Source of the DNA: Muscardinus avellanarius
Lineage: Eukaryota > Chordata > Mammalia > Rodentia > Gliridae
DNA length: 64,000 bases
Direction of reading: 5' to 3'
Assembly (NCBI GenBank): GCA_963383645.1
Contig: OY726569.1
Span: 28,395,070 to 28,459,069 of the forward strand
Positions 23,698-35,897 of this stretch are shown piece after piece (within the stretch, counting starts at the first letter, position 1; the number at the start of each line of letters is the position of its first letter). Both the position numbers and the translations under genes were made by a program. Below the pieces are notes generated by a model. It was not told the DNA's origin, made no database searches, and saw nothing but the letters and a program-made list of their open reading frames with translations.

Positions 23698-25182
23698 GTA
23701 AGTAACTCATTTCTCTGGAATTTGGGGTTAAGGGATTTTCCACATAAGGAGGCAGACATAACAGGAAATGTAAAAGGGTACAAATAGCACCCATGACAGT
23801 ATGTAGTGTCGAGCGGACTGCTGGAAAGAGGTGAAGTATGGTTAACCCCTCCACAGGAGTCAGGGGGAGGTATCAGTTAAAAAAAAAAATTAGGAGACCT
23901 AAGAAAACCTGAGAGAATTCTTCCCAATCCATGGGTTTCGGGTCAGGCTGTAGAAACCACAAACTTCCTGTTTCAACTCTCCAAGCAGAGTCAGATAGTC
24001 TTGGAATGTGGTTGACCTATGTCCGGATTGACCTAAGTCAGGGTGGCTGCAGGTAGAACAATTCTGACCTCCCGTGGGTCAAGCGTGTGTTCCTGGGAGA
24101 GCACAGAGCTGAGTCGGTCTCCTGGGTGTGAAGGGAAAGGCCAGAGCAAGCACTCATTCTCTATCAATGTGTTGCTACATTTCTCTCTAGAAAGAAGGAA
24201 GGTATTCCAGACACTCCTTTCTAATTGTTTTAGCTGCAAAACGAGATTTCTAGAGAGAAATATGGAACATTGTGGTTCCCAGTGTCACCAGCTTCCAAAG
24301 TAGAACAAAGTCTAAAAACAAATCCATAAATGGCTCCCAGGGATGCCTGGTGCTCTTCTTCCTCACAAAGATGCATTGGTACCACTCAGCAATTCATGAT
24401 TATGAAGAAATCAGCGCTAAAGTTGCTGAAGGATTGTGCTCAACATGGAAATCATCTTTTATTGTCCTTTAAGTGACATTTGGATTTAATGGTGTCTTGG
24501 TAGAAAAAAAGGGGGGGGACAGCGGTTTCTACTTGGCAACAGCTTTCATTTAGATAATGGGTATTATTCTTAAGCCAGAGAATGTAATAAACCAATACAA
24601 AACCCATTTCAAAGGGCCTAGAGAAGTCCAGCAAAATGAATCAGTGGTCCCAAATCTGTAAAACTGGCTACCAGAAAAGAAGCAACACATCCTGCCCTGA
24701 GCTCGACCTTCAGTGTGTGTTTTCCAAGGTGAGAGAAGGCTTCAGAGAGGTGGGAAACTAATGGAGTCAGCTTCTCTCAGAGAATAGCTGGGAGCAGGAC
24801 AGGCCTGGGTGTAGAGTGAAGGAGGCAGAGTATTATGGCAGAAGGGGAGGCACAGCCTGGGCATTCCCAGACACCAGGCAACAAGCAGCTCAGGGATGTC
24901 ACATGCAGAGGGAACGAGAGACCCAAAGCTGTGTTAGCAGAATCAGAGCAGAAAATTCTCATTTTTTTGTTGTCGTTATTTGTGATGTTTTGTTTTATAA
25001 TAATATCAGAAAAAATTATAAATTCAAGTAATTCAAGTACTTGCCTTTAAACTTCCTTGGCTTTAAAACTTTTCACTGAAGTGATACTTTATCCACATTC
25101 CCCAAAAATTTAATGACTGACTTCTCTAGTCTCCCATTGTTCAGCATGTTCTTCCTAATAAATTAAGTTCCTCTGTTTACTG
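23698..25182. other. TRDJ1 to first downstream SINE; no gene
   Basis: Unique sequence with no additional J motif or exon that I can support. Confidence 0.5.
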
Positions 25183-25421
25183 GGGTTTTATTTGGGGGGG
25201 GGGGTATTTTGTTTTGTTTTTTGCAGTACTGGGGATTGAACCCAGGGGCTTTCTACCTCTGAGTCACACCCCAGCCCTACTTTTTATTCTTTATTTTGAA
25301 ATAGGGTCTCTCTAAGTTGCAAAAGGTCTCACTGAGTACCTGAGGCTGGCCTTGAACCTGCGATCCTCCTGTCTCAGCCTCACAAGTACTGGGAATACAA
25401 GCGTGTGCCACCACACCCGGG
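25183..25421 (-). mobile_element. Dimeric B1/ID SINE, reverse
   Basis: 'cagtactggggattgaaccc' to the reversed head 'gtgtgccaccacacccgg'. Flanked by tctgtttactg at 25172-25182 and 25422-25432. Confidence 0.95.
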
Positions 25422-26179
25422 TCTGTTTACTGACTCATTCGGTCCAGTACTTCTCTGAGTGTGGAATGCAGAGCACACGATTTTAGATGGTACACAGATG
25501 GACTTTTTCTTTTGACTTGCTCTTTCAATGGATATCAGAATAGTTCAAGTAGGTCATCAAACCCATATGATTTAAGTTTCCTTCTAATTATGTTTTAAAC
25601 TTAAAAGGGAGTAAATTTGAAGAAAATTATTATGCAAACTGTGACATATGGATATGACAAAAGGAGATGAGAGTAATTGAAGTTTGGAAAGTGCTGAGCA
25701 GGTGCATTCAGTCATCCTTTGAAGCAAAAAGATAAGGAGCATCCAGGGGGGCAGGATCCAGAACACCGCTGAACGGGTCCCACATTTTTAGCCAAATAAT
25801 GTTGGGTTAAAAGAGGTATCGCTGCGACCCAGGCCTTTAACTTCTCAGAAGTCTGCTTTCTTTTGATGCTTTCTCTCCTCGGGAGTCTTTCAAGTTCTTA
25901 CTTGCAAGGCTCCCAGGTAACATAAAACCAGGAGAACAGCTCTACACAGACCCACAGCCCACTCCAGAGAGGAAATCTGGGAATCCACTCAACTTCATGA
26001 AACAGAACCAGAGAACAGGACAAAACAGCACACAGCGAGGTGCCACAGTGTGGATGTGTGCTGCTGACCGTGACAATGGCGAGAGTTGAGGAGAAAGCCA
26101 CGGTCACCAGAAACATCGTCTTGAAAGCGGGTCACAAGATGAATGTAGAATGCTAGTATTATGTATATCACCATTGTAT

Positions 26180-26390
26180 CAGCTGCCACCTCCTGAGTGC
26201 CCACTATGTTTTAGGTCGCTGGTCCAGGTACTTTATGAGTATCACTTATTCAGTTTTTACAAGGATCATGTGGGATTAGTTACCCTTGCTTGCGAGCTAT
26301 GGATTAGGAATCCCAGAAGGGCTCCCCAAGATCACATAGATTAACAAAGCCATAATTTGAATGATCTGACTTAATCCAGAATCTGTGCTC
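26180..26390 (+). repeat. MIR SINE, forward
   Basis: 'gagtgcccactatgttttag' then 'gtactttatgagtatcactt' and 'agatcacatag' follow the MIR order, with clear age-related divergence. Confidence 0.8.
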
Positions 26391-26658
26391 TTAAGACCTC
26401 TGTTCTTCTACCAGGGCTACAGCTCCCCTGCGAGTAAAAGCATATGTAGGTTCTTCCTGCCACAACAGCTGTGCCGCTTCCCTTCCAGTGGCATCCTTGC
26501 CACCTTCTTCCTCCGCCCCACACCAAACCAGTTACCCAAAGAGCCATTCTACTTCCCCAGGAGAGGCCCATCGTTCACACTGCGCCCTAAACACAGAAAG
26601 ATCCAGCCGATTTCCAGAGCATCCCCAAAGGAAGAGGAGTCCTTAAGTCCTGGGCTCA

Positions 26659-26860
26659 GCCAGCCGTGGTGGTGCTTGCCTGTAAACCCAGTACTCGAGA
26701 GGCTGAGACAGGAGGATCAAGGACTGAGAGCAGCCTCAGCATCGTAGCCAGGCCCTCAGCAACTTAGAAAGACCCTGTTTCAAAATAAAAAAAATGAAAA
26801 GGGCTGGGGGTATAACTCACAGGTAGGATGCCCCTGGATTCGGTCTCTAGTACAAAAAAA
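26659..26860 (+). mobile_element. Dimeric B1/ID SINE, forward
   Basis: Head 'agccgtggtggtgcttgcct', middle 'cagcaacttagaaagaccct', ID part 'ggggtataactcacaggtag' and an A-rich end. Confidence 0.92.
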
Positions 26861-27009
26861 GAAAGAACAAATCTTAGGTTCATCAATATGTTTCCAGAGT
26901 TCCAAGAGATAAACTCCCCACTCCCCCACCCTGTTCCCTTGGCCTGGCATCTTTGACACTCTCTCACTCATCAGAAGCTTCTTCCAGAACTGAGCCCTCG
27001 CACTTGCAG

Positions 27010-27305
27010 ACCCCGCTACCTGGAGCCATTTTCTCCCAGTGGCTCATAGTTTTCTTCCCCGCCTCCAGTAAGTCTCTACTCAAATGTCACCTCCAGAAAG
27101 GTCTTCCTCTACCTGTCATTCTACAGGCCCCTTTCCCTGCTCTGTTATTTGTGTCTTCTTGTCCACCTGAGACTTCACGCTGATTTACTGTTTGTCTCCC
27201 TTGCCCAGGGAAGGCAAAGCTTTTGAGCTGTTCCTTACTCTATCCACAAATACATTAAAGGCACTAAGTGTTTGTTAGAGGAGTGAATGAATCAATGAAT
27301 CAACC
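27010..27305 (+). repeat. L2 LINE 3' end
   Basis: 'ctactcaaatgtcacctcca' through 'cctctacctgtcattctaca' to 'gtgtttgttagaggagtgaa' and 'tgaatcaatgaatcaa' is the usual L2 3'-end order. Confidence 0.75.
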
Positions 27306-27810
27306 CAAGGACAAGTCAGTTGTGGTATAAGGAAATAGAAAAGAATAGAAATAGAACGAAAGGAAATAGAAGTGAGCTGAAAACCTGCAGGCCCAAAGAG
27401 TCCCAGCTCTGCAACTGACATGTCTCTGTCACTAGATGCCAATCGCTAATCTAGGTGCCAAGGACCCAGCAGGAAAAAAAGAAAGTCGCGCCTCGTGGAG
27501 GTAAGTTCCTAAATGACAAAAGAAAGAGAGTAAAATATATAGTATTTTAGGCGGTAATAGCTCTGTGAGGAAAAATAAAGTAGGGAAGTCGGATACAGTG
27601 TTGATAGGAGGGACCAGTGTGTGACTTTAGAGGAGCCATGGGCCTCACTGGAGAGGTGACATCTGAGAGCGGGCTTAGGAGCCGGCAGCATAAGCCGTGC
27701 AGCTTCCTGGAGGAAGAGGGGCCGCGGTGCTGCCTGGCCTGGGCAGAGCAGGCAGGAGGCTGTGCGGCTGGAGGGGAGGGATCCAGGGAGAGAATTTGAA
27801 AATGAGGTCA

Positions 27811-28018
27811 GAGCTGGGCATAGTAGTACACACCTGTAATCCCAGTACTTGGGAGGCTGAGACAGGAGGTTTGCAAGTTTGAGGCCAGTCTCAGAAACAT
27901 AGCAAGATCCTGATTCAACTTAGTCAGATTCTGTCTCAATATAAAAAAAAATACAAAGGGCTGGGGGGTATAGCTCAGAGGTAGAAGATCCCTCAGTTCA
28001 ATCCGGAAGGAAGGAAGG
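27811..28018 (+). mobile_element. Dimeric B1/ID SINE, forward
   Basis: 'gctgggcatagtagtacaca', 'ggaggctgagacaggaggtt', ID part 'tgggggtatagctcagaggt', ending in a GGAA-rich tail. Confidence 0.92.
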
Positions 28019-28369
28019 TCAGTCAGGTTGGTAATGGAGTTGGAGAAGGGGACTTGTGGCCACTGTAAACACTTCTACTTTTGGATTCTAAAGGAAAGAC
28101 GGGAGAATAGAATGGAGGCCGTACCTGACTTATAAAAATACCATGGGAGACAGAAACCTAGATGCCAAGCCTCACCCATAACCTAAGAGGTGGGCACCAC
28201 CCTCATCTCAGAGAACTAAAACGATATAGGATTTGCTCTCCCTCCGCGACTTCTCCCATCAATCCTTCCTGCGGGGAAGCTCTGCTCTTAATGAAATTAC
28301 ATGCCTCTGCTTCAAGTAAAACTTATTTTCTCCAAGTCTAAACCTAATAAACGCCCTAATAATTACATT

Positions 28370-28550
28370 GGAGCTTTCAGGTTTACAGGATGCTTTATAT
28401 ACATCCTTTCTTTTAATCTTGCAGCCCACTGACACAGAAGATATCATCTTCACTTTATAAAGGAGGCAGATAAAGCTCGGCAAACGTCGGGAACTTGGCC
28501 AAGCCCACGCGCACACCAAGGGGCAGAGTCTGGATATTCTGACACGTCCC
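28370..28550 (+). repeat. MIR SINE, forward
   Basis: 'atgctttatatacatccttt', 'tatcatcttcactttataaa' and 'gggaacttggccaagcccac' match the MIR order. Confidence 0.75.
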
Positions 28551-29289
28551 CGCTTGGCCACAACTGAGAACAAGCCTCCATTTTAGGGATTCTCAAAGTA
28601 TGAGCTGCCATCCTGTACGAATTCTGAACTGAGCTGAACACACATATTCCCTCCTGGGTTTCTCGACTGACATGCAGGCAATCTCAGAAACTGATTTTTA
28701 CATATGACAGGAGCTAATTTCACTGTCGTTTCTAAGTGTGAATGTGGCATTAAGGCTCAGTAAAATTTGGTATTCATGAAAAAGATTATTAAAATGGACT
28801 GAAGACTCTAATCCCATTCCCTACTAAGAAGTATGGCTGCTGCACAGTGTTCAGCAAGGGTGCAGAGCCCTGACTGGACAGGAAATAGATCCCTAAAAGG
28901 TTAGAATAAGTGGAGCGCAGAACCCACTGGGTCCTTCTCCACCTGAGTGTTGCCCAGGGGTCGAGAGCCACTGCCCTGTGACCACCATTCTACCTCTCTT
29001 TACTCTCCATCAAAGAAAAAAAAACTACTCTCTGACCTACATTCATCCCCTCTCATTCAGAGCACGGATTCTTCCAGACTGTGATCTGGGGGAAAGCTTG
29101 GATTTCTCTGTGACACAGGAGTCCCCTCCTGTTTGTCCTGAAGCATAGCCTCGGAGGCTGAGGGGGGAAAGGTTAGGCCAGATAGCACAGAAAGTCCCAG
29201 GTGAAGGATATCACAGGACTTGGCAACTGGGGCCCGGGCTGCAGAAAGAGGACAGCAAAGTCGTTTGGGAATTAAGTTTATCAGCTGTG

Positions 29290-29331
29290 GAAAAACACTG
29301 ATCTTTAGCAAAGGAACTGAGTTAGAAGCAC
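29290..29331 (+). CDS. TRDJ4: TRD joining segment J4, atypical FSKG motif
   Basis: Encodes KTLIFSKGTELEA after two leftover bases. Position (between J1 and J2) and sequence match human TRDJ4. RSS: nonamer-like cgtttggga (29262-29270), 12-base spacer, heptamer agctgtg (29283-29289). The donor gtgagc follows in the usual phase. The first glycine of FGXG is serine here, which should weaken the beta bulge of framework 4, and the nonamer is poor. The frame is open, so the segment may still recombine. I would call it an open segment of doubtful function. It is six bases shorter than I recall for human. Confidence 0.9.
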
Positions 29332-30650
29332 GTGAGCAACTTACTCTTTCTTCTTGTGACATCTATATTTGGTGATTGTCTTTATTAAATAGTTTCCTAA
29401 ATCACCAGGCTGAGAAATAGCTCTCAGAGAATTGAAGAATCTCTTGGGCCGGTAATTTAGGAAAGGACGGTTTGAGAAGCAGGGGCTGGATTTGTACAAA
29501 ATCCAGGCTGGGGTATGTGCTTCGGCTAGCCTTCTTCATCCACTGTCCTTTCTGGAGAGTCGTTATTGTCTCCAGAGAACCAGCTTTGTCAACATCTGTG
29601 CACTCACCATGAACAGGGTCAGGCCCTGACCACGACCAGACAGACCCACGCTCCAGTCCTTCTAGAAGGGGCATGTGAGATGGGATGCCAAGCTATTAAA
29701 CCAGGAACTCAGAGACTGGATTCAGGACCTTCTCTCTGATGACCTCTGAGGCTTCACTGAACTCTGCTTTCACTGTACCTAGACTGAAAGATTCCAGATG
29801 TCTTCTGGCTCTAACACACTATTTTCCTGATGACCCCCTAGACAAATTCTTAGAGATAATTCATAGGAAAAGCAGGGAAACCCTATGATGTGACTTTGCT
29901 GTGGCCCAGTAGAAATTCTGTGATTTAACAACAAAAAAAAGCACTGGAAAGATGTCAGAACTTTCTTTGCAGGTATTAATTGGCATGTTCGCAGAGGTTT
30001 GGAGAAGTGACAGCTGAGGCTTCTGGGGTACCGCCCGCTGCTCTGGTCCAGTGCGTGGAACCAGGCTCGGGGCCTGAGAGCGAGGCACTGTCTTGACCAC
30101 TGGTACCTTCAGTGGCATCAGCTGTGAGGTAGACCCAAAAGTCTACCTCCTGACTTGGTTGTTTGTTGAAGTGATATAAGTTTGTTAAGTAGTATCTCTA
30201 CAAAATGGAAATCATCTGATTTTTATGACCCTTGGACTACACTCAGACCCCTCGGATGGCTGTTGCTCCGCCATCACATCCTTCCCCTTGTACCTGAAGC
30301 ACAGTCCTGTTGTCATTGACGTACTGGGGCCCTATAGCCAAGTTCCTGCTCACAAGGGCCATTTGGCCACTCTCAGAGAAACCAGAGTGGTTCCTTTCTC
30401 CTGTGAAAATATGATCCTAGAGCAAGATGTGGGGGTAAGAGATAGGAGGGTGAGGAGATAATAGCAGAAAACCTAGGGGCTTTCCTCATCATGAGCACTC
30501 AGAAGATAACAGACATCAAACACGCTGCACGAATAGGATGCTTAGATCTCAGCGGCCCTCACAGAGCTCTAGCTCCAGCTCCCCTCATTCTGCTCCACCC
30601 ACCCCCTTCCAAATAGGTGAACAAGCCTGCCAGGGGCAAAGAGGTAACCG
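29332..30650. other. TRDJ4-TRDJ2 spacer
   Basis: Unique sequence with no repeat of note and no further J. Its 1.3-kb length is close to the human spacing as I recall it, fitting a conserved locus. Confidence 0.5.
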
Positions 30651-30678
30651 GGTTTTTGTATTGAGGCCTAGGGTTGTG

Positions 30679-30732
30679 CTTATACAGCACAGCTTATCTT
30701 TGGAAGCGGGACTCAACTCACCGTGGAGCCAA
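30679..30732 (+). CDS. TRDJ2: TRD joining segment J2
   Basis: Encodes YTAQLIFGSGTQLTVEP, nearly the human TRDJ2 peptide, in 54 bases. FGSG is intact. RSS: perfect nonamer ggtttttgt (30651-30659), 12-base spacer (30660-30671), heptamer ggttgtg (30672-30678). The donor gtaagt follows after one base of the split codon. The segment forms the end of CDR3 and framework 4 in delta chains joined to it. All visible parts look functional. Confidence 0.97.
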
Positions 30733-31141
30733 GTAAGTTATGCATTTTACTCTAGCTCGCTGAGTCTGTTCCTTTAGCATCGTTTGGCAGAGTGAGGAAT
30801 GAACGGGCTTCTTGAAAAGTTGAGAGATTCTCAATTAGAAACCCTTGGTGGTTGCAAAGAGTCAGAGTGAAACTTGAGGACAAGCGTATTGGATTTCTCT
30901 TAAGAATATATTTTGTGTATGCTCGGACACTCTGTCCTGAGGCTTGGTATTGATACATTTTCTATAACTACCTTAAAAAGCCCTGCATCAGGTGTCTGGA
31001 TCTGAGCCCCTGGTCAGGGACTCAACCACGAAAAAAAGCCAAGCTCTAGGTGAAGAGGGTCGGCCCCCTATTTATGAAGGGGAAGATCACACTAAAGGAA
31101 GAAGGAGGATTAAAAAGAAGAAAAATATAATTTAAAAAGAG

Positions 31142-31186
<45 letters not shown>

Positions 31187-33074
31187 TTCTCTCTCTCCCT
31201 CTCTCTCTTTCTCTCTCTCCTCTCTCTCTCTCCCCACCCCCAAATCTTGCTATTGACTCTTTTTTTGCTGAGAACTTCACTAAACCAGTCATGGATGGCT
31301 CAGAATAAATGATCTCCAAGGTCCTATCCTAGCCCAGTTTTGCAGAGAAAAGTAACATGGTTCCGTCCTCTGTTAGCCCGGAATCTGGGGACTCTACACA
31401 AAAGCTCAGGTGCCCACAGGTGATGTAGACATACAGCCACCAAGCTCAGGACAATAGAGAAGTCACAGCCATCCCGGAGACATTGTCCACTGGCTGTCTA
31501 TTTCAGTGTTTGGAGATGCAGGAGCTATACTGGCTGCCAAGAGTCCATCACTGGGACCAGAACAGAGAATAAGAGGCTTGCAGGTGCTTTCCAAAATGCC
31601 GAGTCCCATAGGCATGCACTGCTTCTAACATGGTTAGATATCAATTTTGTCTATTTCAGAGGAAATAAAGAAGTAGAAAAAGGTACATGACTATGGCAAA
31701 GCTTTCTGACGATCCTAAAACTGATTGACACTGTCGACACAGACTCTGCCTCTCGGGGGACACTATAAATTTATAGGACTTCTTCATAGCCTATTTCTTC
31801 CAGAGAAATAGTGGGATTTGGTGCATTTTCTTATCTTTGGGGGGAGAGAGATTAGAACAATGAAAAGCAGGAGGAAAACAAAATCCTGTTGTAGCTGATT
31901 GCAGTCTGATTGATGTTTGGCAAATCGCATCTGAGCAAAAAGCATTGTGTTTCATTTTCCCTTTAAATCATTTCCACTTGAAATTCAGAATTATCTGCAG
32001 TGTTCAAATGAAATCTTTGAGGCTGTGCCTTCGGGAGGCTGAGGGGAAAGGAAATTGATGAAAACGATGCTCAGCCTCCCCGTGGGGCACTGGCCACACT
32101 TCCCAGCCGTAGCTCTCTGGTCCTCCCCTCCTGCGGCGGTGGAGGGTCAACATGATGATGGTAAGCTCAGGTAGGGGAAGGGAGAATTTCAAACCAGGCC
32201 CTCGGTCCTGAAAGCTCTGAAAGCAAAGAATGGCCCCACACGGCTGCCATTTCCTTTTGCCTGCCTCTTGAGTTTGGGTGATGAGATAGAGTAACCCGTA
32301 TGGTCTTTAAGTTCTGTTTCACATGATTGTTCTAAGCTCCTGAGACTTGTCTCTGGATCCAGAGTCAGGAGAAATTATAAAACAAAAATAAACAATTCAA
32401 AGCAAGCACTGGCTTCTCTGACCTGCGTCCACAATGGAGAGCACCAATGGGCTCCCCTGATGGCAGCCAATTTCATATCCAACCCTCAGGTCCTCAGAAA
32501 GCCTTTCACTAGGCTCGGGGAATTGAAATCAGACTCTTAATTATTGTGAGACTCACTCTGACTGATGGGGAAAAATTGGGTTTCTTATTAAAAAAAAAAA
32601 AAAAAAAAAACCACACAGCAGCATTTGCAACCCAAGAGAGTGAACCAGAGTATGAGAACAGGGCTGGTCTCCACCCACCTCCTTTCAGCCTGATATTCAT
32701 TGTAAGAAATGTTGCTATCCAGTGTTCCATCCCGACATCAAGCTATTGTATTCTTCTTGGAGAACCCTCGCAATAATATGGAAGTTAAATTGTCCATCTT
32801 GGAGGCAGGAAACAGATATCTGTCATCCTTTTCCTGCCCTGTCTCAACCCTGTCCCAGCATCTCTTCATGGTGATTTTGGGCTCACTTTCCTACCCAGTT
32901 GTTCAACTATTATTAGCTTCAAAGGGAACAGAGGCCCTGTGTTCTCAGCGCCCTGATCTCACCAAGGACAGCCTTGTAGCTCTCTGAGCTGCCGGCTCTC
33001 TAGGCTGAGACACCAGGCTGGGTGGGAGGCAGGGCACAGATGTTTGCACCCAGGCCCAAGGCCAGCCCCAGGCT
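30733..33074. other. TRDJ2-TRDJ3 spacer
   Basis: Holds a (CT)n microsatellite (31142-31231) and a 20-A run near 32590; otherwise unique sequence without a gene. Confidence 0.5.
31142..31231. repeat. (CT)n microsatellite
   Basis: Long CT run with a few interruptions (tttctctctctccc). Open frames across it are artefacts of the repeat. Confidence 0.97.
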
Positions 33075-33102
33075 GGTTACCTGTGAGGCTGTGCGCGATG
33101 TG

Positions 33103-33161
33103 CTCCTGGGACACCCGACAGATGTTTTTTGGAACTGGCACCAGACTCTTCGTGGAGCCCC
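33103..33161 (+). CDS. TRDJ3: TRD joining segment J3
   Basis: Encodes SWDTRQMFFGTGTRLFVEP, almost identical to human TRDJ3 and of equal length (59 bases). FGTG is intact. RSS: nonamer ggttacctg (33075-33083), 12-base spacer (33084-33095), heptamer cgatgtg (33096-33102). Donor gtgagt. The RSS is the least consensus-like of the intact TRDJ set, which may lower its use. It is the last TRDJ before TRDC. Confidence 0.97.
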
Positions 33162-33542
33162 GTGAGTTGGTCTTTTCCCTATATTTCTATGAATAATTTG
33201 AGTTCTGGGACTGGGGCTGCCATTTAGTTTATCTTATAAATTATAACTAATAGATTAACTTGCAACTAGGAGATGGAGTAGGACAGATGAAGTGGGCTAG
33301 AGTGAAAACACCAAGTCACTGACATAGTTCTGAAACTATTTTCACTTTTAAATATATAAATATCAAAAACATAGTACTACTTATTGCTAAAATCTTTAAT
33401 GCAATCTAGAAAACACAAAGTCTAATATATATGTTTATATATTTATATTTAATGCATGTTAAATATAGTCTTATATTTATATATTATATTATATAAATAT
33501 ACTATTTAATAAATTAAATATAAATAAACTTTATATATTAAA

Positions 33543-33772
33543 TATTTTTTTTAATTTTTTTTTGCGGGTCTGGGGATGGAACCTGAGTGCATTTGACCTC
33601 TCTGAGCTATACCCCCTGCCCTATTTTTTATTCTTTATTTTGAAACCGGGTCTCATTGAGTTGCAAAGGGCCTCACTAAGTAGCTGAGGCTGCCCGTGAA
33701 GCATGATCCTCTGGTCCTAGCCTCCCAAAATGCTGGGATTACAAGCGTGCACCACGATGCCGGCTGTATATA
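33543..33772 (-). mobile_element. Dimeric B1/ID SINE, reverse
   Basis: T-rich start, 'gggtctggggatggaacctg', 'gaaaccgggtctcattgagt' and reversed head 'gtgcaccacgatgccggc'. Followed by A/T-rich and microsatellite DNA. Confidence 0.92.
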
Positions 33773-33785
33773 TTTTTATATATAC

Positions 33786-33906
<121 letters not shown>

Positions 33907-34336
33907 GGAGCATTCAGGTATAGGAAAGACAGTGACAGAGGCACTTTGGCCCAAATTCCCCAGGAAGTTGCTTGATCCTTACGTATTCCTTCAATTAGCT
34001 AGACTAATATGCATGCTTCCTTGCAAACTACAAATGCCTTGCAGCTTGCAAGACTTTAGAGAAAGGTGCTCAGCCTGGTTAGAGCAATCAAATAGAGTAA
34101 ACGTTCAGAGTTTAAGTTAAATCTCACATTGGCCAAGTCTTGAAATTCTGATGACATTTATCATAGATGTTGTGGTTCTTAGGGGACCAGTAGGATCTCT
34201 AGGAGAATCTAAACTAGAAGATGTCTAAGGTTATAAATTAAAGAACACTGTTCAGGAAGGGCATGTAGTTTTTTCTTTATTGTTTACCAGCACATAATCT
34301 TAGAATTGTATTCATAATTATAAAAACAGGAAGTCT

Positions 34337-34503
34337 GAGCTAGGCACAGTGGCTCATGCCTGTAATACCAGTACTTGGGAGGCTAATATAAGAGGATGGC
34401 AGGTTCGAGGACAGCCTCAGCAACTTAGCAAGACTCTATTATAAAAAATAATAATAAAGGCTAGGAGTATGCTCAGAACACACCTGGATTCAGTCCCCAG
34501 CAC

Positions 34504-34548
<45 letters not shown>
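34337..34548 (+). mobile_element. Dimeric B1/ID SINE, forward, with (GA)n tail
   Basis: 'agctaggcacagtggctcat', 'cagcctcagcaacttagcaa', 'ggattcagtccccagcacca' and a (GA)n expansion at 34507-34548. Confidence 0.92.
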
Positions 34549-34550
<2 letters not shown>

Positions 34551-34659
34551 AAAACAACAAAGTATCAATTGTCCAAACAATTCAGTTGAAGCACTTGTTG
34601 AAATATAACTTTATCCATGGAACAAAAAGAAAAACTATTCTCAAAGGGCAACTAATAAA

Positions 34660-34877
34660 GCTTTTTTTTTTTGGGTGGGGGGGGTACTGGGGATTGAGCC
34701 CAGGGGCATTTTACCTTTGAACTACACTCCTGTCCCTATTTTTTATTCTTAATTTCAAATAGGGTCTCACTAAGATGCAGAAGGCTTCACTAAGTAGCTG
34801 AGGCTGACCGTGAACCTGTGATTCTCAGCCTCCCAAGCACTGGAATTTCCAAGCGTGTGACACACGCCACAAAACTC
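34660..34877 (-). mobile_element. Dimeric B1/ID SINE, reverse
   Basis: 'ggtactggggattgagccca', 'aatagggtctcactaagatg', with a decayed reversed head. Confidence 0.9.
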
Positions 34878-35410
34878 TTAAATCCTACACAAATCGAAAT
34901 CTTGTCTTAAATTTTACAACCTCAAAAGTAATTTGTTTACATTTATAATGTGACAAATGTATACATGTAATTTTTTACATGACAATGTTATTTGTTTAAT
35001 TAAAATATAAAATAGACTAGAATACATGAGACAACTACATTGAGTGCATTCTATTTCTAGTTTAAAGGTTTAATTCAATCAGATAGCCTTTTCTTTGGTC
35101 ACCATGATGCCAAAGAATGAAGTAAATAAGACACTCCTTTCAATTGTTTTGAGCACACAGACATTAATTTAGAAAGAAGGTCTGAGGGGAAAAAAAAAAA
35201 AAAAACATGTTTTTACAAAATCAGTCATTATGCTCTTCTCAAAATGCTGGCTAAAAGGTTCAGAGCTTAGTATCCTAAGTGCATGGATTTCTTGAGACAC
35301 CTGTCTTATCAGCTATATTATACTGTTCAAATTATTCAAAACCAATCTCCCAGCCCAGAGTGATCATTGACTAATGTCTGATAAATTTAGATTTTAAAAT
35401 CCCAAGCAAG

Positions 35411-35586
35411 CCGGGTGTGGTGGCGCACGCTTGTAATCCCCGCGCTTGGGAGGCAGAGACAGGAGGATCACGCAGGTTCGAAGCCAGCCCCGCTGGCTTA
35501 GGAGACCCCGTTTCCAAAAAATAAAATAGGTCTGGGAGTGTAGCCCGGAGGTAGAAGGGCTTCCAGGAACCCCAGTACCACCAAAA

Positions 35587-35623
<37 letters not shown>
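35411..35623 (+). mobile_element. B1/ID SINE, hairpin subfamily, forward, young
   Basis: Head 'gccgggtgtggtggcgcacg', hairpin aagccagc-ccc-gctggctt (35481-35499), ID part 'tgggagtgtagcccggaggt' and an (AAAT)n tail. Flanked by a long duplication aaaatcccaagcaagcc (about 35395-35411 and 35624-35640). Very similar to the copy at 36575, so recently active. Confidence 0.95.
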
Positions 35624-35625
<2 letters not shown>

Positions 35626-35838
35626 AATCCCAAGCAAGCCTCAGTCATCCAACTACTTCAGAATAGTGCTGGGTTGTCCCCTTACATAATCAAGATCTGG
35701 TTTGAGGGTTGTGTTGTTGCTATCTTTTGTTGGGGGGGATCTAGAGAGGATCTTTTTATGGAAACCTTTTCTTTCTAACTTCATTATACATCAACCATAA
35801 TACATCTCAAACCAAAGACAGGGTAGTGAACAAGAAAT

Positions 35839-35897
35839 ACCACAGTTGGAAGGGAGGCAAGCGGCCTGTGGTTTTCAGCCGTTAGTGCAGGTTATCT
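35839..35897 (+). promoter_or_regulatory. Core of the TRD enhancer (Runx, Myb, GATA sites)
   Basis: Within the J3-C intron, where the human and mouse delta enhancer lies, a Runx core TGTGGTTT (35867-35874) is followed four bases later by a Myb site read as ccgtta (35879-35884), and then a GATA site ttatct (35892-35897, AGATAA on the other strand). A second Runx core, accaca, is at 35839-35844. The Runx-Myb pair with fixed close spacing is the signature of the delta-E3 element. It should activate V(D)J joining and transcription of TRD in early thymocytes. Function is inferred from motif order and position. Confidence 0.85.

Noticed and set aside
31046..31319. Arg/Glu-rich minus-strand frames
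   Set aside because: Translation of the (CT)n microsatellite.
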